Of a stretch of DNA of 64,000 nt, positions 46,482 through 59,257 are shown piece after piece. The position numbers were made by a program, and so were the translations under genes. The notes under the pieces were generated by a model. It saw only the letters and a program-made list of their open reading frames with translations. It searched no databases and had not been told where the DNA came from. The stretch comes from Ailurus styani (taxonomy: Eukaryota; Chordata; Mammalia; Carnivora; Ailuridae): positions 5,873,003-5,937,002 of the forward strand of contig LNAC01000039.1 in assembly GCA_002007465.1 (NCBI GenBank), read 5' to 3'. Position 1 is the stretch's first letter; each line of letters starts with the position of its first letter.

Positions 46482-46515
46482 TGCGCATGTGTGTGCATGT
46501 GCGCACACACACACA
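46482..46515. repeat. 34-bp perfectly alternating purine-pyrimidine run
   Basis: TGCGCATGTGTGTGCATGTG followed by CGCACACACACACA alternates without a break and contains GC/CG steps, the sequence type most prone to left-handed Z-DNA. Confidence 0.85.
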
Positions 46516-46869
46516 AGTTGAACAAGACTCAAAGCAACGTTATTAACAAGTTATTCTAAGTAACACAAAATTTTTTCCACCTATGTTACACAGTCTAATC
46601 ATCTAAAAATAGCCCCAAAAGGGGTAGTTTCAGGCTAGAATCAAACTTAGAAAAAAAAAGTAAATAAAAAATAGGATCCTTCCAAATTTGTTCATTTTAA
46701 GTCACAGCATTTTAGAGGTAAGTTCTCTAAGAAGTGATAAAGTCAGGATCTTTTTCTTCTATTCCCATGGCTAATATTTAAAAGTAACTTCAATCAACTG
46801 AACGTGATCTAAAGCCTCTTTTAAGATATAAAAGTTCTTTATAAAATGAAAAAATTAAATAAAATGTAT

Positions 46870-47215
46870 TTACCCTAAGAATAAACAAACTGGGAAAAAT
46901 ACTTGGAAGTCAATTCATAGAGACCAATTTTCCTATTACATGAAGAGCTCCTTGGAATCAATAAACAAAAGACCAAGACCCAAAAAAGAAAGTGGATAAA
47001 AGATAAACATGTAGTACACTGAAAAGGAAATGGCTCTCAGGCATACGGAAAAACTCAATCTCACTTGTAATGAAAGAAATGCAAATTAAAACCACTGAGA
47101 TCCATGTTTTTATCTATTAGATTGGCAAAGATCAAAACATTTGAGAACATATCTTGGTGAAAAGATGGAAGAAGTCTCATATTGCTGGTGGGAGTACAGA
47201 TCAAAACAACCTCTG
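46870..47215 (+). mobile_element. Old L1 LINE, ORF2 3' fragment
   Basis: GAAAGAAATGCAAATTAAAA, ATCTATTAGATTGGCAAAGA and CATATTGCTGGTGGGAGTAC show an L1 ORF2 end. An L2-like AGTGGGGGCTCAGTAAATAT lies further right at about 47450. Confidence 0.75.
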
Positions 47216-47679
47216 TGTTATATTTTTTCTTCTCTTGAAGATATTCTCGTAAGACATTTAAAAAATAGAGTATTCAAGATATATTCTGTCTTGTGTGGGC
47301 TGTTGGTCATTTTCAGAAAACTTGTAATTGCCCGCTTTTATAGAATTCTGTTCATATAATAGAGCAGATAGGTAGGGAAGTTTAAGAAACTTGGATGATG
47401 AACAGAGTAATCTTGCTCCATCTGCTGCCCACCAGATACCTTATTGTGCATTTAGTGGGGGCTCAGTAAATATTTGTTGATTAAATGGGACCAGGAATGA
47501 TGTTGAGCAATGAGAATGGAATAAAACAAGAACAAGGAATTAGCTAAATTTATCTGAACTGCTGAATAAAATTTTAAACACTACTTTTTCAAGAGTAGGC
47601 CACTGACACACTGACAAATGCTTCCTGAAAAATGAGTCAGCCAGGAACGCTGGTATAGATTATTGCAATAATGGCCCCC

Positions 47680-48075
47680 TAATGAGTCACACACTCTTAG
47701 GAAACCCTTTCCACACTGCTCTGAGCTTGGCCATGTTTTGCTTTGGCCCACGGAACAAGATAAAATATATGGGGCTTGCCTTCACTTGCTGCTTCCGTAA
47801 ACCCTACTACTACTGCCACCAGTTGAAGGCTAGCCTGCTGGAGACACATGGCACCCTAGGACCCTAGCCAACAGCTCACACCAATATCCAGACAAATGAA
47901 TAAAGCAATCCTAGACCAACCACCTTCCAGCTGACTTCTCACCTGACTGCGCCCCATAGGCAGCCCAGCCACTAGCAGGGGCAGAACTGCTTAACTGAGC
48001 CCATCCCAGAATCATACCCTAACGAATAGCTTATTTTAACAAATAGTTTTGGGGAGGTTATGTAAAAACCAATAC
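47680..48075 (+). mobile_element. Ancient LTR-like repeat
   Basis: CTTGGCCATGTTTTGCTTTG, GGGCTTGCCTTCACTTGCTG, AAGGCTAGCCTGCTGGAGAC and GACCAACCACCTTCCAGCTG, ending TTTTGGGGAGGTTATG, follow an ancient mammalian LTR-type repeat I recognise by pattern, probably of the MaLR/ERVL group. No internal viral genes adjoin it. Confidence 0.5.
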
Positions 48076-48529
48076 AAGTGGATAGGGAAATAAGATTCAT
48101 GGTGATTAAGGAAAATTTATGTTTTATCTGTTTCTGTTCATTAAATTTCACAATGAGAACATATTCATACACTACTTGTTTAATCAAACTAAACTTATAA
48201 AGATATTTTGTATCAGACTGATATTATAGTGAAGTCCCACTATCACCTTATAAGCATACACACATAAAACAAAACAATCTAGTCCAAATGGGAACATGAA
48301 TTTGAGAGGAGACTTAATATTGCTCAGGAAAAAAAAGGGTCAGTACAGAGTAGCAGGGTATACTATCATCACACACACAAAGTGGATAAGAATATATTCA
48401 TGGTCACAGTCATGTCTCAATTATGGTTATTACCAAATTCCAAAATCTCAGATTTTGCTTCTCTGCTTCTTCTGTTTAGGCTAATACACATTCCCTCATT
48501 TTAATCCTCACATGCTATGAGGTAAATAT

Positions 48530-48690
48530 ATGCTGAATGACTTTAGGCAAAAGTTAGTTAACCTCTCCAAGCCTCATTTCCTCAACTGTAAAATGGGGAT
48601 AATAATACCCACTTTATAGAGTTGTTGTAAAGACAGAGCTCACTTAGGAGTGGGCACATAGTAAGGCATCAATAAATGGCCTATAATCTG
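48530..48690 (+). mobile_element. MIR SINE
   Basis: GACTTTAGGCAAAAGTTAGT, CTCATTTCCTCAACTGTAAA with ATGGGGATAATAATACC and CACATAGTAAGGCATCAATA are the MIR core and tail. Confidence 0.88.
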
Positions 48691-49549
48691 TTAGTAAAAT
48701 GACTTAAAAGTAATGTCTTTTGACTAACTTGGCTTCTATTTTAAAATCATTAAGCATCATCAACCAAAGAGTGATTAATCAAAATTAATTTGAAAATCTA
48801 ATGATGTCATGAAAAAAATTAAAAGACAATGTTGTTAAAAAAAAAAATCAAACCAAACCTGGGAATATATATAGGAAAAATATGGTGAAGAAATCGAAAC
48901 TCCAGGCAATAATGAATTCATTTGGTCCACATTCCACAATCCTAAATAGGTCTAAAAACCAAAGGCTTCAACTTTTGTGTTTTATGAATTCACAAATGGC
49001 AAAAACAAGAGAGCAATAAATCCTACTATCGTCTTTGTGACCTCTGGCACACATACTCTCAATTCTTCCTACCACCATCTTTAATAAAGAAGGCACTACT
49101 GAAGACTTTGGAAAAGAAGGCTCTTTCAGGAGAAATAAACTTAACCTAATCTGTAGCATTGGAAAATTATAGTTACTCCTTGAATTGATGGCTTAACATT
49201 GCCCTTTTTCAAGGCAAGATCGGGCCTGGAAACTTTTCTTTCTCTATAAACATCAATAGTTAAAAAGAAAAATCAGGCCTAATGGGTATTTATTTAAAAA
49301 GTCAATTCTTAAAAAGTATTTTAAACAGGTAGCTACCTAGCCTGAAGACATAAGAGGTAGTGACCAACTACAAAAAGCTTTATACCACAATGTGCAGATA
49401 TTTTAGTTTACCCTATTGTGAGAAATTAAATAAAGGCTACAAAAATTCCATTTTTCATTTCAGTTCAATTAAAGAGTGCTCAGTATATATGAAATAATGT
49501 GGCAGATTCTGGAGTTAGAAGAATAAAGAAAGTAACACTTATATTGATA

Positions 49550-49695
49550 TCATGCCACACATTTGCTGATTATTGTTTAATCATAATAATCCAATGAGGT
49601 AAAATTATTAGAACTCATTTTACAGAGGAGGAAATTAGGGCTCATAGAAGTGAAATAGCTTGACCAGGGTGTCTCAGCAGAAGACAGTGTAAGAG
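49550..49695 (-). mobile_element. MIR SINE, antisense
   Basis: CAATGAGGTAAAATTATTAG, CATTTTACAGAGGAGGAAAT and GAAATAGCTTGACCAGGGTG are the complement of the MIR core. Confidence 0.8.
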
Positions 49696-49699
49696 AATG

Positions 49700-51360
49700 G
49701 GGGCGGGGGCAGGGAGGCACACAAGGGTGCCATGTGACTACTCCTACAAGCAAACACAACACTAAATATATTAAGTCCTTTATCAGCAATGTGAAAGGGG
49801 GCTAAGACTATGGGAAGCCAAAGAGATAACCTTTTGGGAATGGGCAAAGGAGTCACAAAAGGCTTTAAAGAGGTTAATATTTGAGTTGTTACTTTAAGGA
49901 TGAGTAGGATTTATAAACTTCAATGCCAAGGCTTACCCCCAACCCCCCCTCATCCCCAATATATTAACCAAAATAAATTACTTACTTGAAATTGAGAAAA
50001 ACAATTTTGAGAGAAATCTTCCTCAGATATATTATTCCATAGTTTTAAAACAAATAATATGATGACAGTTTAATTTTTAGGTTGCTTTTATGTGGCTTGT
50101 CTTGGTTTTTATTCTGAAATGAAATTTAGATTAGTCATTTTCTTGTTCTGAGAAACTAGGAGTATGCCAACATGTTTTAACTTCACATTTTTTCACATAT
50201 CAACAGGTATTCTTACTTACAAAACCTTTCATTTCACCATCTCAAACAAAACCTAATTTAATATATAAATTACTTTGAAGTGTAAATATATATGCAAAAT
50301 AAGATATTTATTATGGTTATACTTCCTTGGTAATTGTAATAAATGGAAGAAAAATAGAAAACTCTTGTTATATTGTTATTTATTACACAAGCATTTTTGA
50401 GGTAACACGCTTCCTTTTATTATTTGAATCGTTTATATAGTAAATGCTCTCTCAACCCAAAGAAAATTAAATAACTATCCCCAAGGAAATTGACCTCAAA
50501 TTCTTAGTTTTTCCCACAACTATCATGTAAAAAGAAAATAGAATTGGACCCAAAAAACCCTAACATTTACAATGACAATTACAACCCTTTTTTTCCTCAG
50601 AATTTACTTTGCTAGGCATACATTCAATTTCTGCTGCAGAAAACAGTCCAGTTTGCCAATACTAATTAAGTAACAAAATATTTTTCATTGAAAAAATGAA
50701 ATATTTAAAAAGCTACAGAGAACTGGAAGAAACACAGCAGGTCATCTGAAAAACTTAAATGACAAAAACAAAAACAACAACAAAAAAAAAACAAAAAAAA
50801 CACCCACACACCAAAAGATTAAATATACCGTTATTAAGAGGATTTTATTTTTACTTATAATTTGTTTTAGTCTCGAAAATGTATCTACTTAACGTTTAAC
50901 AGTGGAGTTTTAATTGCCTAAGACACCTACTCCTGCCCTATCCGTATCTTACCTAAAATGTGTTAAAAGCTTAACACATTTTACCCAAAGTTCCTTAACT
51001 CCCATTATTTCTTCTCTTCTTTAGCATCACTGTGGTGTTAAAATAGCAGCCAGGTACCAAAGTAACATACAATACACCATATTCCATATCTTAATAAGTT
51101 GCTCAGTATTTTTTTGAAATGTCTAGAGCTAATGACAACATCCTTTGAAATCTGTTTAACCCCATCCTCCTTAAACCTCATCATAAAACGAATCCCACTA
51201 CAACCTATTCTACAGAAAGATTCTAAGCACTATTACACACAGTAAGCCCTTAAAGATTTCTAAACTGTGTACATGCAGGTCTTCTAATAATTCCTCCAAT
51301 GTTCAGTATGTTCACCTTTCCATTATCAATGCCTTCTTCCAATTTTCCCGCAGATCTGGG
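49700..51360. other. Intron 1 segment without recognised repeats
   Basis: AT-rich. An A/C-rich low-complexity patch lies at 50765-50815. No exon or RNA gene recognised. Confidence 0.5.
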
Positions 51361-51374
51361 GGGACAGTGTGAAG

Positions 51375-51510
51375 CAGTGAGAGCTAAGAGTCGAGATCAT
51401 TAGTTTTCGCCCCTAGCCCACTAACCAACTTATAGGACACTGGACAAATCCCTGAGCTTACCTATCTAGATTTCAGTTCTCTTTATATAAAATGAAAATG
51501 ATTTGACCAG
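51375..51510 (+). mobile_element. MIR SINE
   Basis: AGCTAAGAGTCGAGATCATT, GACACTGGACAAATCCCTGA and ATTTCAGTTCTCTTTATATA with AAAATGAAAATGAT follow the MIR order. Confidence 0.7.
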
Positions 51511-52427
51511 AACAGCATTTCCCAACCTTTTTCACATTGTAAATAATATTTGTTCAGCACAAGAAGGGCATCTGGAAGCATCAACATGTGCTTGGTGAAA
51601 AAATGTTATCACATTTTCTTTATATAATTATAGAAGAAAATTAAAATTTACATGAGGTTTGTGATAGTATGAATAAATTTCAAATCCAACCTTTTTCACA
51701 TCAGGAATAATATTTCAAAATAACAATGATGTTTATTTTTGCAGAACATACACTGTTAGGCAGCCACCTTGCAGCAAGCTAAATGACACATCAGATGTAT
51801 GTGACTAGGAGATCCAATATAGGCGAATACAGAAATTCAAGCCTAGAGCTGGGCTCCCCAGGGCAACCAACGTCCCTGCTACCCTGCGCTCTCATTGTCA
51901 TTGGGCTACACCTTGCGCTGTGTAACATGCTCCTCAGGCACCCAGAAAATAAACTCCAATAGTAGTTCCATGATCCCTTCTCCACAAGAGGCAGCTGCAT
52001 ACTCTGTGGCCAGCTGAAGTAGATTCCAAGTAATAAAGCACCTCCTTTAATGCATTAAAAATATCAAAAGGAGAAGTAACTGCAGATTATTGCTCACGAT
52101 GTTACCTGCTTAAAGGAACCCCACAGCCAGACCCCACTGCATGAGGGCCACCCTCCAGTGAACCACATATTATCATTGGGAAGCTCTGAATTAGAAGACC
52201 TCTAGCAAAATCTAAAATTAAACAATACTGCAGTAATCATTTGATAACTGTTCACAACTATTATAGCCTTTTGTTTTTGTTCTTCTTTACCAATCCCTTC
52301 AAACACAACTTAAAAAAAACAAAAAACAAAACACTAACTCTGAATAGGTATCACATGCACATGGTAAAAAAAAAAATTACCAAATTACCAAACAGTACAC
52401 TAAAAAAAAAAATTCAGTCTCCCACCT

Positions 52428-53450
52428 TTGTCCTCTAGGCCACCAGTTCCCTTCACTGGAGGCAACCACTGTTACCAAACTCTCATATATCCTTTGATAT
52501 TTACACACACACATAGATATATACACACACATACATATATATTTTATATATTTTTTTTAAATCACACAAATGGCAGCATACTATACATGGAGTCTTACAT
52601 GTTGCTTTTTTTCCTCTTACTATATCTTAGACGTGGCACCACTGCAGTACACATGTGTTTCTTCATTACTTTAAGGGTTGTCTAGTATTCCATTGAATAG
52701 ATATACCATTATTTAGTCAACCACTCCCCTAACTGATTTATATTTAGGTTTTTTCCAATTTTTTGCAATGACAAACAATGCTGCCACAAATATTTTTACA
52801 TGTTCATTTAACACATATATAAAAGATCTGAGGATAAAATCCTTGAATAAAATTGCTAGATCAAAATATATGTATATATTTAATTTTGAAAATGATTTCC
52901 AAATTGCTTTCCATAGAAAATAGAACATTTTACATTCCCACCAGCAATATGAGAATGCCCATTTCTCCTTCCTCTCATTCTCCCCAAGTTATACTATGTA
53001 ATCAATTGTTCCTAATGTGATAGGTGATAAGTAGTATGTTGTAGCTTTAATTTACATCTCCTGTATAAATGAAATTACACACCTTTTCATATGAATTCTC
53101 TTTGCTCATTTTGTCTACTAGATTCTTTTTTGGGAGCTCTTTGTATATTAAGAGGACATTAGTCCTTTGTGAAAAGTGTACAAATAACTTTTACTAGTCT
53201 GTTTCTTTTGACTTTGTGATTTTTTTCTCTATACAGAATTTATTTTTTATGTTGTAAAGATCAGCAACCTGGCTCCAGTTCTGTTTTATAGTTTGAAAAG
53301 TCTTTACCATTCCTTGATTATATTAAAAATAATTATCTTGTGTTGTTTTGTTTTCACATTTAAATCTTCTGATTCATCTGGAAGTCAACTTTTTATTTTT
53401 CCAGACAGTTAACTGGCTATCTCAACACTGTCTATTAAATAATTTTTTTC
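52428..53450 (-). mobile_element. L1M LINE, ORF2 3' region, antisense
   Basis: The plus strand gives the complement of the L1 ORF2 end: TTTGCAATGACAAACAATGC, AAATTGCTAGATCAAAATAT, TTTACATTCCCACCAGCAAT, GATAGGTGATAAGTAGTATG, TTGGGAGCTCTTTGTATATT and CTTCTGATTCATCTGGAAGT. An AC/AT microsatellite lies at 52502-52560. ORFs here are remnants. Confidence 0.85.
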
Positions 53451-54149
53451 CATAGTAATAGGTAAAGGTAGCAACCATTTTCACAAAGTAAATTCTTATT
53501 TATATTTAAGTCAGTTTCTGGCCTCTACTCTGTTTCATTGTTGCTATATGCCAAAACTGCACTAGTTTTCAAAACGTTTTAAAATTAAAATCAGTTACAT
53601 ATGAATAGGTATTTAAAAAAAAGCTAGAAATTACTGGCCTGCTTTAATGTAAGAATCATTCTGTAGTTCCTAAATTGAATTTATATAATCAAGTTCAATG
53701 CTATCATCACACCATCATGCATTTGGGTGGATACTTATTTTGGAGCCTGGTATGAACTACAAGTCTTCTTTGCTGTATTTCTGAACCACACCTAGAAAGC
53801 CAGGTTTTCCTTAATTTTGTACACAGTTTTCTCTGAAATTATAAAATCAATACATTCTCTCTGTAAGAAAATCTAAAAAATTGAAAACACACCTCTCAAA
53901 GATAACCAGCCTTTATATTTTTGTGTATTTTTTCTGCATTTTAATAAATGACTATTTTGCAACTCATTTTTTCACATAACATACTGAGCATTGTCTTATA
54001 TTTTATTCTTCTAAAATGATATTTAATGACATAAGTTCTACTACATTAATATGCCCAGTTTATGTAACCATTTTCCAATTGTTGAATATGTGAGGTTGTA
54101 CCCTGCTGATGACTATCATCTACTGATTAATTCTTGCAAAAATGCTTGA

Positions 54150-54830
54150 TTTTCAAGCACTGTGCTAAGTATTCACTGTATAATGGTGAGCAAAAATGAA
54201 CACATTACCAGCATTTATGGAGGTATTGGGAAAAACAGACATTAATCTCCAACATATACAAAATTACAATTATAGCAAGTGTTATGAAGGAGAGTTTATG
54301 GAGTTTTGAGAGTCTATGATAGGGAAGGCTTCCCTGAGGAAAGATAAATCAGAGTTTAGGTGAAGGAAAAGGAAAAACATTCTAGGCAGAGGGAACAGCA
54401 GGTACAAAGGCCTCATTGTGGAAGGGAGCATGGCAAGAATAGGGACTGAAATAAGGCCAATATGGCTGGAACACAAAGAGCAGGCAAGAAGAACATGGCT
54501 CAAGCCATGACTGGATAGAAAGGTAGGGGCCAGACTATATGCAAGACCTTGTAAGACACGTAGACGCCACCACATAAGACATGTAGCTTTGTCCTTATCC
54601 TAAATGCAACGGAAAGCTACTGAAGCGTATCAAGTAGTAGGGTGATATAATCAGGTTTGCATTTTGAAAAGATCCCTCTGATTACAGTGTAGAAAACAGA
54701 TTAGAAGGGAACAGATTGGGGTAGGCCAAGATTAGGAGGCTATTGTAAATGCATCCAAAAATGCTAGTAGTTTAGACTAGGGTGGTGATGGATAATGAAA
54801 AGAAGTAGATGGATTCAAAAGATAATCAGA
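54150..54830 (-). mobile_element. L2 LINE, antisense, about 0.7 kb
   Basis: Clear complement of the L2 3' half: AGGGAAGGCTTCCCTGAGGA, TCTAGGCAGAGGGAACAGCA, GGTACAAAGGCCTCATTGTG, GCCAATATGGCTGGAACACA, a TGCAAGACCTTGTAAGACA block and AGGAGGCTATTGTAAATGCA. Confidence 0.85.
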
Positions 54831-54939
54831 TTTTGCCAAAAGATTTACATTCATAGATTAAAATCCCTACAACTAGAATTATTGGGTCAAAAAACATTTC
54901 AAGGATTATGATATGTATTGCCAAGCTGCCCTGCCCAGA

Positions 54940-55260
54940 GCAGTTTTCTCTTTGTGAATTACCTTGTATCTGTTCCTCTATCAGAATTTTTAAATTCCTT
55001 AAAAATGACTTAATCCATACTTCCTTCATGAAGCCTTCCCTGACTCCCTTTTTGCCTGCTAGTTGGTCACTGACATGTCCTCCTCTGAGTCCTTCCTTTC
55101 TTACACACATTTCTGTCATACTCCAAACTATGTTTGACTTATGTTTACATGTCGTCTCTCCTATACTGTAAGAGTCTAGAGGGTAAAAGTTGTTCATAAC
55201 GACACCAAAAATAGCTCAATATACGTAGTAGGTTCTCATTAAGTGTTCACTGAATGAACC
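54940..55260 (+). mobile_element. L2 LINE 3' end
   Basis: TCATGAAGCCTTCCCTGACT, CTGTAAGAGTCTAGAGGGTA and GTAGGTTCTCATTAAGTGTT with CACTGAATGAA are the L2 terminal order. The overlapping ORFs on both strands come from it. Confidence 0.8.
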
Positions 55261-55269
55261 CGATCACTG

Positions 55270-58200
55270 TACCCAGATTCTACTATGTCCAGATTTAAGA
55301 GGGCACTGCTTCCTCCTCTGATTTACTAATTGTGATTTTAAATCAAATACAGAAAGCTAACAAAAATTGCTCCTAAGGGCTACAAATGCCTACTAAATAA
55401 AGTCATTAATTTTGTTTCCAGTAAATCACTAAATCTCAATAGTGCTCCTGAAAAACCTTTCTAGTAATTACATCGGATAGGTATTATGTGATCTTAAAAT
55501 ATTTTTAAATGGCTTAACCAAAAAAAAAAAGAGGACTATGAATAAGTTTTATTAGAGAAATTAGTTGGAATTAGTTATAATTTGAATTGTTGATAAATGC
55601 TACGGTTTTCAAAACTGTATTCATCTCAAACTTAGTTAAAAATCCAATTTACCAAAAAGGTGAGGTTATTATGCAACTACATAAATTTATATAGCATTTC
55701 AGAATGATCAATTTCTTATGTTGGAAAACTTGATTTCATGTTTAACAGTTAGCATCTAGAACAACCTACTAAAATTTTTACTACCTGAGGGAAGACTAGA
55801 AGGGGGAGTGGCAGAGTTCCTTACAGTAATCTTAAAGACAAGCAGCTCCCTCTATAGTCTGTTTGGCCTACTTTGTTTAATTACTTGCTGTGTGAACATC
55901 TCACTCTCACTCTTCTATTTACTCCTACTCTGCATCTCAGCAGGGAAGCTTTTTGAGAGCATAATTCTGTTTAACCTGGTGCTGAGAAAACCGAGAGTTT
56001 TCTAAACTCAACATGAAGTGAGTTACATCAAGCAACTAAGCAAAAGTTGGGATGTGGAAACCAGACAGCTTCCCAGATCTACGGGCATCAGGTCTTCACA
56101 ATGAAGCCTTTTGATTTTATTTGAAGTGAATTCCCAGAACAGCCACACCTGTATTCAAATCTAAGTGAAAAAACACAGCCCCATGGTTTAGTTATTTATA
56201 ATCTTGCTTCTTTCCATTAAAACAAGTTACCTAAATGTTGTTACGTTGCTCAATACATTGTTATATCAAACAACGTTCAAGACATTTTTAAATGAGTGAA
56301 GAAAAGCAGAAGAGGTTTTTTGGTTTTTTAAAAATAATTCCATCACTCACAAGAAGGAAATTTAAGTGATTCTCTCAGGAATCAACATCCTCAGTCAGTA
56401 AGGGATTAAATCTGTCAGTATTTACCATTCAAATTTGAATATGCCACTTTCTTTCATACCTTTTCAAATTTCACCAACTCAAGATATGAGAGCTTTTAAA
56501 CTTAAGACAATTTATTTCTTAAATGATTCAAGATATGCCCTCAAAACACAGGACAATCAGAAGTCAACCGGACTGTTTTCTAAAGCAGAAAAACACCTTT
56601 TATGAATAGAAAAACTAGTAAAAATGTAAAAAAACCAATCAGTTCAGAATTTATAATACAAATATGAAATGTCCTCTTTATTTGGGAGACAATTTTTTCT
56701 ATTTTTCAGGACTCATTTATAAAGCAAACTCAGTTTAAAAACAGCTTTTCTCCAAATCAAGGATTAAGGACTTCCAAAATTAACTACTATACATGAAAGC
56801 CTTACATCTATGGTACATTATGTAACACAGATTTATCATGTTACTATTTTGCATTAATTTGTTTTACTAATTAGTAAATATATAAACACAGTTTGTACTT
56901 CCAAACAATAAAACTGTCTTCATTAAAAATTCTATCATTCAGATTTTTACTAGGTCAGATTGACCTTTTATATTAACTATTTTCAAGTTTTACTTTAATG
57001 GGTGAACTGGACTAGGTGTCTTTGGGCAGAGAATTCAGGGGCAAATAACTACAATTTTTGTTTACATTTAATACTAACTTTACTGGGGGTTTCTAACATG
57101 TTAAAAATGCTGGCTTGATTGCTGAAGGCTATAAACTTTAAATGGATGCCAGTGACTTCAAATTTTTTCACCTGTTGAAACACAGAATTTTTATGTGTGA
57201 AACTGAGAACTATATTTATAGTAAACTCAATTTGATACTCCTTAACAACTTTAAGTTTCAGTTTCTTTGTATCAAGTTTCAATCCTTCAATGTATATACA
57301 AAAAAGTCATCCATACTCATCTACATTATACATTTCAAAGCATATTTTTTGAAGTTTTTTAAAGAAGGGAGCTGGTAATCTATTGTAAGATGTCCAGAAG
57401 GGAAAAAAATATTTATCAGAGAATAGTCCCCGTGTCTGTTTTTTTATACGGAAAAACACAAAAGTATCTCATCATCTTTATATTTTAAAGAATATTTTCT
57501 CACTTTATAGAATTACTGCTAGTTCACCGTGAAATTCACCTATTCCACAAACAAAACTTTTCTATAACATAGCTTGAAAATCATCCAAGGATACATATTT
57601 AATGACTTGTGGGGGGTGGGGGCGGGGAGGACTATGTGTAGAAAAGTAATCCAAACCATACAAACTTTAATACCTAGAAATACCACAGAATATCCTATTA
57701 GCATGTCCCTTTATAATTCGAAAGTCTGGCTTAACAGAGCTATATCAACGTCATTCTTATTCTTCCTCTGAACTTGAAGTGAGAACAAATAATATATTAC
57801 ACTGAAATTCCAATTAGAAACAAAGACAGCACCAATATATTTAAAAGGGCAGAAAAATCTATCCTTCAGAACTTTATTGCCTCTATTTTTCCAGCCTCCA
57901 AAGTTTCAGGTGTTATACTTTCATCAAATTAACAGCACTCGAATTCCCCGTCTTAATCAGGTCCCTACCATCAAAATCGTTTTCATTACTTTAAAAAGGA
58001 ATACTGTATCAAATTTCACTAACAACACTGAAATTTTTAACAAAGAGAATTCACATTAAAAGATAACTGCCTGAAAATGAGTGCTTGTGTTTGAGAAAGT
58101 GTTACTACCTTGGTAGTCCACAGAAACAGTAGTAATAAGATGAATAGTGATTAGGGCAAGGAGCATCAAGTGGGAAATGCGATCTAAAATCCCATAGGGC

Positions 58201-58690
58201 AATACACAGCTAGAGGTAAGAGCATCCCTTTCTAAGAGGCAGCTCCATTATTTCATGTAGGCAGTTCAAGGCATGGAGAAAACCACAACTTAAAACCTTG
58301 TCAATCTGGCCACTACCTATTTACATTATCACAAATCCCTAAGAGCTTTTGAGAATGTAGCTTCTGTCACTGTTGTCTCCCCACGCTACTCGTTCATCAA
58401 AACTGTTTTTAAAGATACGTATATTTAAAACGCAGTACCACAACTCAGCATAGGGGCATTTGTAAATGTTTGTGTTGCTGGGTTGAGCTGTGGTTCTTAA
58501 GAAATCCACGCTATTGAGTGGGATGTTTTAACGTTGGGCAACAAACACGCATTTGCTACTTCCATGGATCCACGTTTCCCCCAAAGCACTGCACCTGAGG
58601 ATGCTGCCCGGTCCCCAGACACTGAGGCTTAAACTCTAAGGAGTCACGACCTGCACTCACAGCAGAACCACATGGTCACTTCAATGAGAA
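55270..58690. other. Intron 1 sequence next to the CpG island, mostly unclassified
   Basis: No SINE in 3.4 kb, in contrast to the rest of the intron. A possible L2 piece lies at 55.80-55.99 kb. Otherwise AT-rich single-copy-looking DNA that could hold conserved regulatory elements, which I cannot judge without alignment. Confidence 0.5.
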
Positions 58691-59257
58691 AGCTTATTCG
58701 GCCCCAGGCGCCACTCTTCAGCCCGCGGCATCTCCGGAAGGGGCAGAGGAGAGCGCTGGCGCGAGGAGAGACTGAATACAGAGAGCTGACACTCCTCTTA
58801 AAGCCATTCCCAGAAAGGGCATTTGGGAGACGCGGGGGCGGGGGGGCGGTGTTCGCAGTCCCACGAGCGACAGACCTCACAGCGGGGATCTGTGGACCCG
58901 TTCACGGAGGACATGGCGCGGCCACCTGGCCCATCTTCCTGGGCCAGAGCGCCGTTCGCGGGCGCTCGCTTCCCCCTTGCCCGAGACAGGGAGGCCGGAC
59001 CCGGCTCCCGAGCGCCGCACGCGCTGTAAACACTCGGCGCCCGCCGCCTCCCTGCCAGGGGAGGAGGGGGCGCAGCGCTCGCGCGGACCCACATTTCGGC
59101 GCCTCTTGTCACGCACCAGGGGAAAGGCGAGGAGGGCGGAGGAGAGGGAAGAGGCGGCAGCGATCCACCGAGGGCCGGCGGCGTGCGCGCGTGTGCGCGG
59201 CGGGGAGGGCAGCCCCGGCGCCCCGCCGGCTCCCGCCCGCGCCCCGCGCCCGCTTAC

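Larger units (their letters stand above)
7246..59257 (-). other. REV3L: REV3L intron 1 (about 52.0 kb, phase 1)
   Basis: The intron runs from the GTAAGCG donor at 59257 to the TTTTAG acceptor at 7246. It consists mainly of interspersed repeats, listed separately. In human an alternative exon of 128 bases is included between coding bases 139 and 140 in a sizeable share of transcripts, and it would lie in this intron. I could not identify its counterpart by eye. No nested protein-coding gene is supported. Confidence 0.9.

Noticed and set aside
54826..55197. 123-residue minus-strand ORF and the overlapping 87-residue plus-strand ORF
   Set aside because: Both derive from the L2 3' end in this region.
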